Numbered from the stretch's first letter, positions 12,648 through 27,519 are shown. The stretch is DNA of 64,000 bases from Bombus terrestris (GCF_910591885.1 NW_025963652.1:62001-126000), one strand, 5' to 3'. Numbers and translations: made by a program. The notes: a model not told the origin generated them from the letters alone.

Positions 12648-14827
12648 GTCCCACGTTGTCCCACGTTGTCCCACGGTGTCCAACGATGTCCAACGGTGTC
12701 CCACGTTGTCCAACGGTGTCCCACGTTGTCCCACGTTGTCCCACGTTGTCCCACGTTGTCCCACGATGTCCCACGTTGTCCCACGTTGTCCCACGTTGTC
12801 CCACGTTGTCCCACGTTGTCCCACGTTGTCCCACGTTGTCCCACGTTGTCCCACGTTGTCCCACGTTGTCCCACGTTGTCCCACGGTGTCCAACGATGTC
12901 CAACGGTGTCCAACGGTGTCCCACGGTGTCCAACGGTGTCCCACGTTGTCCCACGTTGTCCCACGTTGTCCCACGTTGTCCCACGTTGTCCCACGTTGTC
13001 CCACGTTGTCCAACGATGTCCAACGGTGTCCCACGTTGTCCCACGTTGTTCCATGGTTTCCCACGTTGTCCCACGTTGTCCCACGTTGTCCCACGGTGTC
13101 CAACGATGTCCAACGGTGTCCAACGGTGTCCAACGGTGTCCAACGATGTCCAACGGTGTCCCACGTTGTCCCACGTTGTCCCACGTTGTCCCACGTTGTC
13201 CCACGTTGTCCCACGATGTCCCACGTTGTCCCACGTTGTCCCACGTTGTCCCACGTTGTCCCACGTTGTCCCACGTTGTCCCACGTTGTCCCACGTTGTC
13301 CCACGTTGTCCCACGTTGTCCCACGTTGTCCCACGTTGTCCCACGTTGTCCCACGGTGTCCAACGATGTCCAACGGTGTCCAGCGATGTCCAACGGTGTC
13401 CCACGTTGTCCCACGTTGTCCCACGTTGTCCCACGTTGTCCCACGTGGTCCCACGTTGTCCAACGATGTCCAACGGTGTCCCACGTTGTCCCACGTTGTC
13501 CCACGTTGTCCCACGTTGTCCCACGTTGTCCCACGTTGTCCAACGATGTCCCACGGTGTCCCACGTTGTCCCACGTTGTTCCATGGTTTCCCACGTTGTC
13601 CCACGTTGTCCCACGTTGTCCCACGGTGTCCAACGATGTCCAACGGTGTCCAACGGTGTCCAACGGTGTCCCACGTTGTCCCACGTTGTCCCACGTTGTC
13701 CCACGTTGTCCCACGTTGTCCCACGTTGTCCCACGGTGTCCCACGGTGTCCAACGATGTCCAACGGTGTCCCACGTTGTCCCACGTTGTCCCACGTTGTC
13801 CCACGTTGTCCCACGTTGTCCCACGATGTCCCACGTTGTCCCACGTTGTCCCACGTTGTCCCACGTTGTCCCACGTTGTCCCACGTTGTCCCACGTTGTC
13901 CCACGTGGTCCCACGTTGTCCCACGTTGTCCCACGGTGTCCAACGATGTCCAACGGTGTCCCACGTTGTCCAACGGTGTCCCACGTTGTCCCACGTTGTC
14001 CCACGTTGTCCCACGATGTCCCACGTTGTCCCACGTTGTCCCACGTTGTCCCACGTTGTCCCACGTTGTCCCACGTTGTCCCACGTTGTCCCACGTTGTC
14101 CCACGTTGTCCCACGGTGTCCAACGATGTCCAACGGTGTCCAACGGTGTCCCACGGTGTCCAACGGTGTCCCACGTTGTCCCACGTTGTCCCACGTTGTC
14201 CCACGTTGTCCCACGTTGTCCCACGTTGTCCCACGTTGTCCAACGATGTCCAACGGTGTCCCACGTTGTCCCACGTTGTTCCATGGTTTCCCACGTTGTC
14301 CCACGTTGTCCCACGTTGTCCCACGGTGTCCAACGATGTCCAACGGTGTCCAACGGTGTCCAACGGTGTCCAACGGTGTCCCACGTTGTCCCACGTTGTC
14401 CCACGTTGTCCCACGGTGTCCCACGATGTCCAACGGTGTCCCACGTTGTCCCACGTTGTCCCACGTTGTCCCACGTTGTCCCACGTTGTCCCACGTTGTC
14501 CCACGTTGTCCCACGTTGTCCCACGTTGTCCCACGTTGTCCCACGTTGTCCCACGTTGTCCCACGTTGTCCCACGTTGTCCCACGTTGTTCCACGTTGTC
14601 CCACGTTGTCCCACGGTGTCCAACGATGTCCAACGGTGTCCAACGGTGTCCCACGGTGTCCAACGGTGTCCCACGTTGTCCCACGTTGTCCCACGTTGTC
14701 CCACGTTGTCCCACGTTGTCCCACGTTGTCCAACGATGTCCAACGGTGTCCCACGTTGTCCCACGTTGTTCCACGGTTTCCCACGTTGTCCCACGTTGTC
14801 CCACGTTGTCCCACGTTGTCCCACGTT

Positions 14828-15016
14828 GTCCCACGGTGTCCCACGGTGTCCAACGATGTCCAACGGTGTCCCACGTTGTCCACGTTGTCCCACGTTGTCC
14901 CACGTTGTCCCACGTTGTCCCACGATGTCCCACGTTGTCCCACGTTGTCCCACGTTGTCCCACGTTGTCCCACGTTGTCCCACGTTGTCCCACGTTGTCC
15001 CACGTTGTCCCACGTG
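14828..15016 (+). repeat. 189-bp cassette, copy 4
   Basis: The 9-mer is at 14,878-14,886, GTCCCACGAT at 14,917 and the E-box unit at 15,007-15,016, with standard spacing. Confidence 0.9.
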
Positions 15017-15186
15017 GTCCCACGTTGTCCCACGTTGTCCCACGGTGTCCAACGATGTCCAACGGTGTCCCACGTTGTCCAACGGTGTCCCACGTTGTCC
15101 CACGTTGTCCCACGTTGTCCCACGTTGTCCCACGATGTCCCACGTTGTCCCACGTTGTCCCACGTTGTCCCACGTTGTCCCACGTT

Positions 15187-15193
15187 CCACGTT
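15187..15193 (+). repeat. 7-bp unit (3-bp deletion)
   Basis: The unit reads CCACGTT, having lost three bases of GTCCC. It moves the array register by three and is the only isolated length change outside the cassettes and the 32.6-33.0 kb cluster. Confidence 0.9.
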
Positions 15194-16920
15194 GTCCCAC
15201 GTTGTCCCACGTTGTCCCACGTTGTCCCACGTTGTCCCACGTTGTCCCACGGTGTCCAACGATGTCCAACGGTGTCCAACGGTGTCCCACGGTGTCCAGC
15301 GGTGTCCCACGTTGTCCCACGTTGTCCCACGTTGTCCCACGTTGTCCCACGTTGTCCCACGTTGTCCCACGTTGTCCAACGATGTCCAACGGTGTCCCAC
15401 GTTGTCCCACGTTGTTCCATGGTTTCCCACGTTGTCCCACGTTGTCCCACGTTGTCCCACGGTGTCCAACGATGTCCAACGGTGTCCAACGGTGTCCAAC
15501 GGTGTCCAACGGTGTCCAACGGTGTCCAACGATGTCCAACGGTGTCCCACGTTGTCCCACGTTGTCCCACGTTGTCCCACGTTGTCCCACGTTGTCCCAC
15601 GGTGTCCCACGTTGTCCCACGTTGTCCCACGTTGTCCCACGTTGTCCCACGTTGTCCCACGTTGTCCCACGTTGTCCCACGTTGTCCCACGTTGTCCCAC
15701 GTTGTCCCACGTTGTCCCACGTTGTCCCACGTTGTCCCACGTTGTCCCACGTTGTCCCACGTTGTCCCACGGTGTCCAACGATGTCCAACGGTGTCCAAC
15801 GGTGTCCCACGTTGTCCCACGTTGTCCCACGTTGTCCCACGTTGTCCCACGTTGTCCCACGATGTCCCACGTTGTCCCACGTTGTCCCACGTTGTCCCAC
15901 GTTGTCCCACGTTGTCCCACGTTGTCCCACGTTGTCCCACGTTGTCCCACGTGGTCCCACGTTGTCCCACGTTGTCCCACGGTGTCCAACGATGTCCAAC
16001 GGTGTCCCACGTTGTCCAACGGTGTCCCACGTTGTCCCACGTTGTCCCACGTTGTCCCACGTTGTCCCACGATGTCCCACGTTGTCCCACGTTGTCCCAC
16101 GTTGTCCCACGTTGTCCCACGTTGTCCCACGTTGTTCCACGTTGTCCCACGTTGTCCCACGTTGTCCCACGTTGTCCCACGGTGTCCAACGATGTCCAAC
16201 GGTGTCCAACGGTGTCCCACGGTGTCCAACGGTGTCCCACGTTGTCCCACGTTGTCCCACGTTGTCCCACGTTGTCCCACGTTGTCCCACGTTGTCCCAC
16301 GTTGTCCAACGGTGTCCAACGGTGTCCCACGTTGTCCAACGGTGTCCAACGGTGTCCCACGTTGTCCCACGTTGTCCCACGTTGTCCCACGGTGTCCAAC
16401 GATGTCCAACGGTGTCCCACGTTGTCCCACGTTGTCCCACGTTGTCCCACGTTGTCCCACGTTGTCCCACGTTGTCCCACGTTGTCCCACGTTGTCCCAC
16501 GTTGTCCCACGTTGTCCCACTTTGTCCCACGGTGTCCAACGGAGTCCAACGATGTCCCACGTTGTCCCACGTTGTCCCACGTTGTTCCATGGTTTCCCAC
16601 GTTGTCCCACGTTGTCCCACGTTGTCCCACGGTGTCCAACGATGTCCAACGGTGTCCAACGGTGTCCAACGGTGTCCAACGGTGTCCCACGTTGTCCCAC
16701 GTTGTCCCACGTTGTCCCACGGTGTCCAACGATGTCCAACGGTGTCCCACGTTGTCCCACGGTGTCCAACGATGTCCAACGGTGTCCCACGTTGTCCAAC
16801 GGTGTCCAACGGTGTCCCACGGTGTCCAACGGTGTCCCACGTTGTCCCACGTTGTCCCACGATGTCCCACGTTGTCCCACGTTGTCCCACGTTGTCCCAC
16901 GTTGTCCCACGTTGTCCCAC

Positions 16921-19080
16921 GTTGTTCCACGTTGTCCCACGTTGTCCCACGTTGTCCCACGTTGTCCCACGGTGTCCAACGCTGTCCAACGGTGTCCAAC
17001 GGTGTCCCACGGTGTCCAACGGTGTCCCACGTTGTCCCACGTTGTCCCACGTTGTCCCACGTTGTCCCACGTTGTCCCACGTTGTCCCACGTTGTCCAAC
17101 GGTGTCCAACGGTGTCCCACGTTGTCCAACGGTGTCCAACGGTGTCCCACGTTGTCCCACGTTGTCCCACGTTGTCCCACGGTGTCCAACGATGTCCAAC
17201 GGTGTCCCACGTTGTCCCACGTTGTCCCACGTTGTCCCACGTTGTCCCACGTTGTCCCACGTTGTCCCACGTTGTCCCACGTTGTCCCACGTTGTCCCAC
17301 GTTGTCCCACTTTGTCCCACGGTGTCCAACGGAGTCCAACGATGTCCCACGTTGTCCCACGTTGTCCCACGTTGTCCCACGTTGTCCCACGATGTCCCAC
17401 GTTGTCCCACGTTGTCCCGCGTTGTCCCACGTTGTCCCACGTTGTCCCACGTTGTCCCACGTTGTCCCACGTTGTCCCACGTTGTCCCACGTTGTCCCAC
17501 GTTGTCCCACGTTGTCCCACGGTGTCCAACGATGTCCAACGGTGTCCAACGGTGTCCCACGGTGTCCAACGGTGTCCCACGTTGTCCCACGTTGTCCCAC
17601 GTTGTCCCACGTTGTCCCACGTTGTCCCACGTTGTCCCACGTTGTCCAACGATGTCCAACGGTGTCCCACGTTGTCCCACGTTGTTCCATGGTTTCCCAC
17701 GTTGTCCCACGTTGTCCCACGTTGTCCCACGGTGTCCAACGATGTCCAACGGTGTCCAACGGTGTCCAACGGTGTCCAACGGTGTCCCACGTTGTCCCAC
17801 GTTGTCCCACGTTGTCCCACGGTGTCCAACGATGTCCAACGGTGTCCCACGTTGTCCCACGTTGTCCCACGTTGTCCCACGTTGTCCCACGTTGTCCCAC
17901 GATGTCCCACGTTGTCCCACGTTGTCCCACGTTGTCCCACGTTGTCCCACGTTGTCCCACGTTGTCCCACGATGTCCCACGTTGTCCCACGTTGTCCCAC
18001 GTTGTCCCACGGTGTCCCACGTTGTCCCACGTTGTTCCACGTTGTCCCACGTTGTCCCACGTTGTCCCACGTTGTCCCACGGTGTCCAACGATGTCCAAC
18101 GGTGTCCAACGGTGTCCCACGGTGTCCAACGGTGTCCCACGTTGTCCCACGTTGTCCCACGTTGTCCCACGTTGTCCCACGTTGTCCCACGTTGTCCCAC
18201 GTTGTCCAACGGTGTCCAACGGTGTCCCACGTTGTCCAACGGTGTCCAACGGTGTCCCACGTTGTCCCACGTTGTCCCACGTTGTCCCACGGTGTCCAAC
18301 GATGTCCAACGGTGTCCCACGTTGTCCCACGTTGTCCCACGTTGTCCCACGTTGTCCCACGTTGTCCCACGTTGTCCCACGTTGTCCCACGTTGTCCCAC
18401 GTTGTCCCACGTTGTCCCACTTTGTCCCACGGTGTCCAACGGAGTCCAACGATGTCCCACGTTGTCCCACGTTGTCCCACGTTGTCCCACGTTGTCCCAC
18501 GATGTCCCACGTTGTCCCACGTTGTCCCGCGTTGTCCCACGTTGTCCCACGTTGTCCCACGTTGTCCCACGTTGTCCCACGTTGTCCCACGTTGTCCCAC
18601 GTTGTCCCACGTTGTCCCACGTTGTCCCACGGTGTCCAACGATGTCCAACGGTGTCCAACGGTGTCCCACGGTGTCCAACGGTGTCCCACGTTGTCCCAC
18701 GTTGTCCCACGTTGTCCCACGTTGTCCCACGTTGTCCCACGTTGTCCCACGTTGTCCAACGATGTCCAACGGTGTCCCACGTTGTCCCACGTTGTTCCAT
18801 GGTTTCCCACGTTGTCCCACGTTGTCCCACGTTGTCCCACGGTGTCCAACGATGTCCAACGGTGTCCAACGGTGTCCAACGGTGTCCAACGGTGTCCCAC
18901 GTTGTCCCACGTTGTCCCACGTTGTCCCACGGTGTCCAACGATGTCCAACGGTGTCCCACGTTGTCCCACGTTGTCCCACGTTGTCCCACGTTGTCCCAC
19001 GTTGTCCCACGATGTCCCACGTTGTCCCACGTTGTCCCACGTTGTCCCACGTTGTCCCACGTTGTCCCACGTTGTCCCAC
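16921..19080 (+). repeat. Tandem segmental duplication, 1,110-bp offset
   Basis: 16,921-17,970 and 18,031-19,080 align over 1,050 bp. Shared rare units include GTTCCACGTT (16,924/18,034), CACTTT (17,309/18,419), CGGAG (17,331/18,441) and CCCGCG (17,418/18,528). I noticed one difference, GCTG versus GATG at 16,981/18,091. Confidence 0.88.
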
Positions 19081-20253
19081 GTTGTCCCACGTTGTCCCAC
19101 GTTGTCCCACGTTGTCCCACGTTGTCCCACGTTGTCCCACTTTGTCCCACGTTGTCCCACGTTGTCCCACGTTGTCCCACGTTGTCCCACGGTGTCCAAC
19201 GATGTCCAACGGTGTCCAACGGTGTCCAACGGTGTCCAACGGTGTCCCACGTTGTCCCACGTTGTCCCACGTTGTCCCACGGTGTCCAACGATGTCCAAC
19301 GGTGTCCCACGTTGTCCCACGGTGTCCAACGATGTCCAACGGTGTCCCACGTTGTCCAACGGTGTCCCACGTTGTCCCACGTTGTCCCACGTTGTCCCAC
19401 GTTGTCCCACGATGTCCCACGTTGTCCCACGTTGTCCCACGTTGTCCCACGTTGTCCCACGTTGTCCCACGTTGTTCCACGTTGTCCCACGTTGTCCCAC
19501 GTTGTCCCACGTTGTCCCACGTTGTCCCACGTTGTCCCACGGTGTCCAACGATGTCCAACGGTGTCCACCGGTGTCCCACGGTGTCCAACGGTGTCCCAC
19601 GTTGTCCCACGTTGTCCCACGTTGTCCCACGTTGTCCCACGTTGTCCCACGTTGTCCCACGTTGTCCAACGATGTCCAACGGTGTCCCACGTTGTCCCAC
19701 GTTGTTCCATGGTTTCCCACGTTGTCCCACGTTGTCCCACGTTGTCCCACGGTGTCCAACGATGTCCAACGGTGTCCAACGGTGTCCAACGGTGTCCAAC
19801 GGTGTCCCACGTTGTCCCACGTTGTCCCACGTTGTCCCACGGTGTCCAACGATGTCCAACGGTGTCCCACGTTGTCCCACGTTGTCCCACGTTGTCCCAC
19901 GTTGTCCCACGTTGTCCCACGTTGTCCCACGTTGTCCCACGTTGTCCCACGTTGTCCCACGTTGTCCCACGTTGTCCCACGTTGTCCCACGTTGTCCCAC
20001 GTTGTCCCACGTTGTCCCACGTTGTCCCACGTTGTCCCACGGTGTCCAACGATGTCCAACGGTGTCCAACGGTGTCCCACGGTGTCCAACGGTGTCCCAC
20101 GTTGTCCCACGTTGTCCCACGTTGTCCCACGTTGTCCCACGTTGTCCCACGTTGTCCAACGATGTCCAACGGTGTCCCACGTTGTCCCACGTTGTTCCAT
20201 GGTTTCCCACGTTGTCCCACGTTGTCCCACGTTGTCCCACGTTGTCCCACGTT

Positions 20254-20442
20254 GTCCCACGGTGTCCCACGGTGTCCAACGATGTCCAACGGTGTCCCAC
20301 GTTGTCCACGGTGTCCCACGTTGTCCCACGTTGTCCCACGTTGTCCCACGATGTCCCACGTTGTCCCACGTTGTCCCACGTTGTCCCACGTTGTCCCACG
20401 TTGTCCCACGTTGTCCCACGTTGTCCCACGTTGTCCCACGTG
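20254..20442 (+). repeat. 189-bp cassette, copy 5
   Basis: The 9-mer at 20,304-20,312 is GTCCACGGT rather than GTCCACGTT, the only copy with this change. GTCCCACGAT is at 20,343 and the E-box unit at 20,433-20,442. Confidence 0.88.
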
Positions 20443-22052
20443 GTCCCACGTTGTCCCACGGTGTCCAACGATGTCCAACGGTGTCCAACGGTGTCCAACG
20501 GTGTCCAACGGTGTCCCACGTTGTCCCACGTTGTCCCACGTTGTCCCACGGTGTCCAACGATGTCCAACGGTGTCCCACGTTGTCCCACGTTGTTCCATG
20601 GTTTCCCACGTTGTCCCACGTTGTCCCACGTTGTCCCACGGTGTCCAACGATGTCCAACGGTGTCCAACGGTGTCCAACGGTGTCCAACGGTGTCCCACG
20701 TTGTCCCACGTTGTCCCACGTTGTCCCACGGTGTCCAACGATGTCCAACGGTGTCCCACGTTGTCCCACGTTGTCCCACGTTGTCCCACGTTGTCCCACG
20801 TTGTCCCACGATGTCCCACGTTGTCCCACGTTGTCCCACGTTGTCCCACGTTGTCCCACGTTGTCCCACGTTGTCCCACGTTGTCCCACGTTGTCCCACG
20901 TTGTCCCACGTTGTCCCACGTTGTCCCACGTTGTCCCACTTTGTCCCACGTTGTCCCACGTTGTCCCACGTTGTCCCACGGTGTCCCACGGTGTCCAACG
21001 ATGTCCAACGGTGTCCAACGGTGTCCAACGGTGTCCAACGGTGTCCCACGTTGTCCCACGTTGTCCCACGTTGTCCCACGGTGTCCAACGATGTCCAACG
21101 GTGTCCCACGTTGTCCCACGGTGTCCAACGATGTCCAACGGTGTCCCACGTTGTCCAACGGTGTCCCACGTTGTCCCACGTTGTCCCACGTTGTCCCACG
21201 TTGTCCCACGATGTCCCACGTTGTCCCACGTTGTCCCACGTTGTCCCACGTTGTCCCACGTTGTCCCACGTTGTTCCACGTTGTCCCACGTTGTCCCACG
21301 TTGTCCCACGTTGTCCCACGTTGTCCCACGTTGTCCCACGGTGTCCAACGATGTCCAACGGTGTCCAACGGTGTCCCACGGTGTCCAACGGTGTCCCACG
21401 TTGTCCCACGTTGTCCCACGTTGTCCCACGTTGTCCCACGTTGTCCCACGTTGTCCCACGTTGTCCAACGATGTCCAACGGTGTCCCACGTTGTCCCACG
21501 TTGTTCCATGGTTTCCCACGTTGTCCCACGTTGTCCCACGTTGTCCCACGGTGTCCAACGATGTCCAACGGTGTCCAACGGTGTCCAACGGTGTCCAACG
21601 GTGTCCCACGTTGTCCCACGTTGTCCCACGTTGTCCCACGGTGTCCAACGATGTCCAACGGTGTCCCACGTTGTCCCACGTTGTCCCACGTTGTCCCACG
21701 TTGTCCCACGTTGTCCCACGTTGTCCCACGTTGTCCCACGTTGTCCCACGTTGTCCCACGTTGTCCCACGTTGTCCCACGTTGTCCCACGTTGTCCCACG
21801 TTGTCCCACGTTGTCCCACGTTGTCCCACGTTGTCCCACGGTGTCCAACGATGTCCAACGGTGTCCAACGGTGTCCCACGGTGTCCAACGGTGTCCCACG
21901 TTGTCCCACGTTGTCCCACGTTGTCCCACGTTGTCCCACGTTGTCCCACGTTGTCCAACGATGTCCAACGGTGTCCCACGTTGTCCCACGTTGTTCCATG
22001 GTTTCCCACGTTGTCCCACGTTGTCCCACGTTGTCCCACGTTGTCCCACGTT

Positions 22053-22241
22053 GTCCCACGGTGTCCCACGGTGTCCAACGATGTCCAACGGTGTCCCACG
22101 TTGTCCACGTTGTCCCACGTTGTCCCACGTTGTCCCACGTTGTCCCACGATGTCCCACGTTGTCCCACGTTGTCCCACGTTGTCCCACGTTGTCCCACGT
22201 TGTCCCACGTTGTCCCACGTTGTCCCACGTTGTCCCACGTG
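22053..22241 (+). repeat. 189-bp cassette, copy 6
   Basis: The 9-mer is at 22,103-22,111 and the E-box unit at 22,232-22,241, with twelve units between them as in the other copies. Confidence 0.9.
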
Positions 22242-25231
22242 GTCCCACGTTGTCCCACGTTGTCCCACGGTGTCCAACGATGTCCAACGGTGTCCCACGT
22301 TGTCCAACGGTGTCCCACGTTGTCCCACGTTGTCCCACGTTGTCCCACGTTGTCCCACGATGTCCCACGTTGTCCCACGTTGTCCCACGTTGTCCCACGT
22401 TGTCCCACGTTGTCCCACGTTGTCCCACGTTGTCCCACGTTGTCCCACGTTGTCCCACGTTGTCCCACGTTGTCCCACGGTGTCCAACGATGTCCAACGG
22501 TGTCCAACGGTGTCCCACGGTGTCCAACGGTGTCCCACGTTGTCCCACGTTGTCCCACGTTGTCCCACGTTGTCCCACGTTGTCCCACGTTGTCCCACGT
22601 TGTCCAACGATGTCCAACGGTGTCCCACGTTGTCCCACGTTGTTCCATGGTTTCCCACGTTGTCCCACGTTGTCCCACGTTGTCCCACGGTGTCCAACGA
22701 TGTCCAACGGTGTCCAACGGTGTCCAACGGTGTCCAACGATGTCCAACGGTGTCCCACGTTGCCCCACGTTGTCCCACGTTGTCCCACGTTGTCCCACGT
22801 TGTCCCACGATGTCCCACGTTGTCCCACGTTGTCCCACGTTGTCCCACGTTGTCCCACGTTGTCCCACGTTGTCCCACGTTGTCCCACGTTGTCCCACGT
22901 TGTCCCACGTTGTCCCACGTTGTCCCACGTTGTCCCACGTTGTCCCACGTTGTCCCACGGTGTCCAACGATGTCCAACGGTGTCCAGCGATGTCCAACGG
23001 TGTCCCACGTTGTCCCACGTTGTCCCACGTTGTCCCACGTTGTCCCACGTTGTCCCACGTTGTCCCACGTTGTCCCACGTTGTCCCACGTTGTCCCACGT
23101 TGTCCCACGTTGTCCCACGTGGTCCCACGTTGTCCCACGTTGTCCCACGGTGTCCAACGGTGTCCCACGTTGTCCCACGTTGTCCCACGTTGTCCCACGT
23201 TGTCCCACGTTGTCCCACGTTGTCCCACGTTGTCCCACGTTGCCCCACGTTGTCCCACGTTGTCCCACGTTGTCCCACGTTGTCCCACGATGTCCCACGT
23301 TGTCCCACGTTGTCCCACGTTGTCCCACGTTGTCCCACGTTGTCCCACGTTGTCCCACGTTGTCCCACGTTGTCCCACGTTGTCCCACGTTGTCCCACGT
23401 TGTCCCACGTTGTCCCACGTTGTCCCACGTTGTCCCACGGTGTCCAACGATGTCCAACGGTGTCCAGCGATGTCCAACGGTGTCCCACGTTGTCCCACGT
23501 TGTCCCACGTTGTCCCACGTTGTCCCACGTTGTCCCACGTTGTCCCACGTTGTCCCACGTTGTCCCACGTTGTCCCACGTTGTCCCACGTTGTCCCACGT
23601 TGTCCCACGGTGTCCAACGATGTCCAACGGTGTCCAACGGTGTCCCACGGTGTCCAACGGTGTCCCACGTTGTCCCACGTTGTCCCACGTTGTCCCACGT
23701 TGTCCCACGTTGTCCCACGTTGTCCCACGTTGTCCAACGTTGTCCCACGTTGTCCCACGTTGTCCCACGTTGTCCAACGATGTCCAACGGTGTCCCACGT
23801 TGTCCCACGTTGTTCCATGGTTTCCCACGTTGTCCCACGTTGTCCCACGTTGTCCCACGGTGTCCAACGATGTCCAACGGTGTCCAACGGTGTCCAACGG
23901 TGTCCAACGATGTCCAACGGTGTCCCACGTTGCCCCACGTTGTCCCACGTTGTCCCACGTTGTCCCACGTTGTCCCACGATGTCCCACGTTGTCCCACGT
24001 TGTCCCACGTTGTCCCACGTTGTCCCACGTTGTCCCACGTTGTCCCACGTTGTCCCACGTTGTCCCACGTTGTCCCACGTTGTCCCACGTTGTCCCACGT
24101 TGTCCCACGTTGTCCCACGTTGTCCCACGGTGTCCAACGATGTCCAACGGTGTCCAGCGATGTCCAACGGTGTCCCACGTTGTCCCACGTTGTCCCACGT
24201 TGTCCCACGTTGTCCCACGTTGTCCCACGTTGTCCCACGTTGTCCCACGTTGTCCCACGTTGTCCCACGTTGTCCCACGTTGTCCCACGTTGTCCCACGT
24301 TGTCCCACGTTGTCCCACGTTGTCCCACGGTGTCCAACGATGTCCAACGGTGTCCAACGATGTCCCACGTTGTCCCACGTTGTCCCACGTTGTTCCACGT
24401 TGTCCCACGTTGTCCCACGTTGTCCCACGTTGTCCCACGTTGTCCCACGTTGTTCCACGTTGTCCCACGTTGTCCCACGTTGTCCCACGTTGTCCCACGT
24501 TGTCCCACGTTGTCCCACGGTGTCCAACGATGTCCAACGGTGTCCAACGGTGTCCCACGGTGTCCAACGGTGTCCCACGTTGTCCCACGTTGTCCCACGT
24601 TGTCCCACGTTGTCCCACGTTGTCCCACGTTGTCCCACGTTGTCCAACGATGTCCAACGGTGTCCCACGTTGTCCCACGTTGTTCCATGGTTTCCCACGT
24701 TGTCCCACGTTGTCCCACGTTGTCCCACGGTGTCCAACGATGTCCAACGGTGTCCAACGGTGTCCAACGGTGTCCAACGGTGTCCCACGTTGTCCCACGT
24801 TGTCCCACGTTGTCCCACGGTGTCCAACGATGTCCAACGGTGTCCCACGTTGTCCCACGTTGTCCCACGTTGTCCCACGTTGTCCCACGTTGTCCCACGT
24901 TGTCCCACGTTGTCCCACGTTGTCCCACGTTGTCCCACGTTGTCCCACGTTGTCCCACGTTGTCCCACGTTGTCCCACGTTGTCCCACGTTGTCCCACGT
25001 TGTCCCACGTTGTCCCACGGTGTCCAACGATGTCCAACGGTGTCCAACGGTGTCCCACGGTGTCCAACGGTGTCCCACGTTGTCCCACGTTGTCCCACGT
25101 TGTCCCACGTTGTCCCACGTTGTCCCACGTTGTCCAACGATGTCCAACGGTGTCCCACGTTGTCCCACGTTGTTCCATGGTTTCCCACGTTGTCCCACGT
25201 TGTCCCACGTTGTCCCACGTTGTCCCACGTT

Positions 25232-25420
25232 GTCCCACGGTGTCCCACGGTGTCCAACGATATCCAACGGTGTCCCACGTTGTCCACGTTGTCCCACGTT
25301 GTCCCACGTTGTCCCACGTTGTCCCACGATGTCCCACGTTGTCCCACGTTGTCCCACGTTGTCCCACGTTGTCCCACGTTGTCCCACGTTGTCCCACGTT
25401 GTCCCACGTTGTCCCACGTG
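25232..25420 (+). repeat. 189-bp cassette, copy 7
   Basis: The 9-mer is at 25,282-25,290 and the E-box unit at 25,411-25,420. The GTCCAACGAT unit before the 9-mer is changed to GTCCAACGATAT-type sequence around 25,260 (G to A). Confidence 0.88.
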
Positions 25421-26300
25421 GTCCCACGTTGTCCCACGTTGTCCCACGGTGTCCAACGATGTCCAACGGTGTCCCACGTTGTCCAACGGTGTCCCACGTT
25501 GTCCCACGTTGTCCCACGTTGTCCCACGTTGTCCCACGATGTCCCACGTTGTCCCACGTTGTCCCACGTTGTCCCACGTTGTCCCACGTTGTCCCACGTT
25601 GTCCCACGTTGTCCCACGTTGTCCCACGTTGTCCCACGGTGTCCAACGATGTCCAACGGTGTCCAACGATGTCCCACGTTGTCCCACGTTGTCCCACGTT
25701 GTTCCACGTTGTCCCACGTTGTCCCACGTTGTCCCACGTTGTCCCACGTTGTCCCACGTTGTTCCACGTTGTCCCACGTTGTCCCACGTTGTCCCACGTT
25801 GTCCCACGTTGTCCCACGTTGTCCCACGGTGTCCAACGATGTCCAACGGTGTCCAACGGTGTCCCACGGTGTCCAACGGTGTCCCACGTTGTCCCACGTT
25901 GTCCCACGTTGTCCCACGTTGTCCCACGTTGTCCCACGTTGTCCCACGTTGTCCAACGATGTCCAACGGTGTCCCACGTTGTCCCACGTTGTTCCATGGT
26001 TTCCCACGTTGTCCCACGTTGTCCCACGTTGTCCCACGGTGTCCAACGATGTCCAACGGTGTCCAACGGTGTCCAACGGTGTCCAACGGTGTCCCACGTT
26101 GTCCCACGTTGTCCCACGTTGTCCCACGGTGTCCAACGATGTCCAACGGTGTCCCACGTTGTCCCACGTTGTCCCACGTTGTCCCACGTTGTCCCACGTT
26201 GTCCCACGTTGTCCCACGTTGTCCCACGTTGTCCCACGTTGTCCCACGTTGTCCCACGTTGTCCCACGTTGTCCCACGTTGTCCCACGTTGTCCCACGTT

Positions 26301-26489
26301 GTCCCACGGTGTCCCACGGTGTCCAACGATGTCCAACGGTGTCCCACGTTGTCCACGTTGTCCCACGTTGTCCCACGTTGTCCCACGTTGTCCCACGATG
26401 TCCCACGTTGTCCCACGTTGTCCCACGTTGTCCCACGTTGTCCCACGTTGTCCCACGTTGTCCCACGTTGTCCCACGTTGTCCCACGTG
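26301..26489 (+). repeat. 189-bp cassette, copy 8
   Basis: The 9-mer is at 26,351-26,359 and the E-box unit at 26,480-26,489. It lies 1,069 bp after copy 7, suggesting local duplication of a larger unit that includes the cassette. Confidence 0.9.
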
Positions 26490-27329
26490 GTCCCACGTTG
26501 TCCCACGTTGTCCCACGGTGTCCAACGATGTCCAACGGTGTCCCACGTTGTCCAACGGTGTCCCACGTTGTCCCACGTTGTCCCACGTTGTCCCACGTTG
26601 TCCCACGATGTCCCACGTTGTCCCACGTTGTCCCACGTTGTCCCACGTTGTCCCACGTTGTCCCACGTTGTCCCACGTTGTCCCACGTTGTCCCACGTTG
26701 TCCCACGTTGTCCCACGTTGTCCCACGGTGTCCAACGATGTCCAACGGTGTCCAACGGTGTCCCACGGTGTCCAACGGTGTCCCACGTTGTCCCACGTTG
26801 TCCCACGTTGTCCCACGTTGTCCCACGTTGTCCCACGTTGTCCCACGTTGTCCAACGATGTCCAACGGTGTCCCACGTTGTCCCACGTTGTTCCATGGTT
26901 TCCCACGTTGTCCCACGTTGTCCCACGTTGTCCCACGGTGTCCAACGATGTCCAACGGTGTCCAACGGTGTCCAACGGTGTCCAACGATGTCCAACGGTG
27001 CCCCACGTTGTCCCACGTTGTCCCACGTTGTCCCACGTTGTCCCACGATGTCCCACGTTGTCCCACGTTGTCCCACGTTGTCCCACGTTGTCCCACGTTG
27101 TCCCACGTTGTCCCACGTTGTCCCACGTTGTCCCACGTTGTCCCACGTTGTCCCACGTTGTCCCACGGTGTCCAACGATGTCCAACGGTGTCCAACGATG
27201 TCCCACGTTGTCCCACGTTGTCCCACGTTGTCCCACGTTGTCCCACGATGTCCCACGTTGTCCCACGTTGTCCCACGTTGTCCCACGTTGTCCCACGTTG
27301 TCCCACGTTGTCCCACGTTGTCCCACGTT

Positions 27330-27519
27330 GTCCCACGGTGTCCAACGATGTCCAACGGTGTCCAACGGTGTCCAACGGTGTCCAACGATGTCCAACGATG
27401 TCCAACGATGTCCAACGGTGTCCAACGATGTCCAACGATGTCCAACGGTGTCCCACGATGTCCAACGATGTCCAACGATGTCCAACGGTGTCCAACGATG
27501 TCCAACGGTGTCCAACGTT
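27330..27519 (+). repeat. 190-bp short form of the variant block
   Basis: Third copy of the short form, again ending in GTCCAACGTT. Confidence 0.88.
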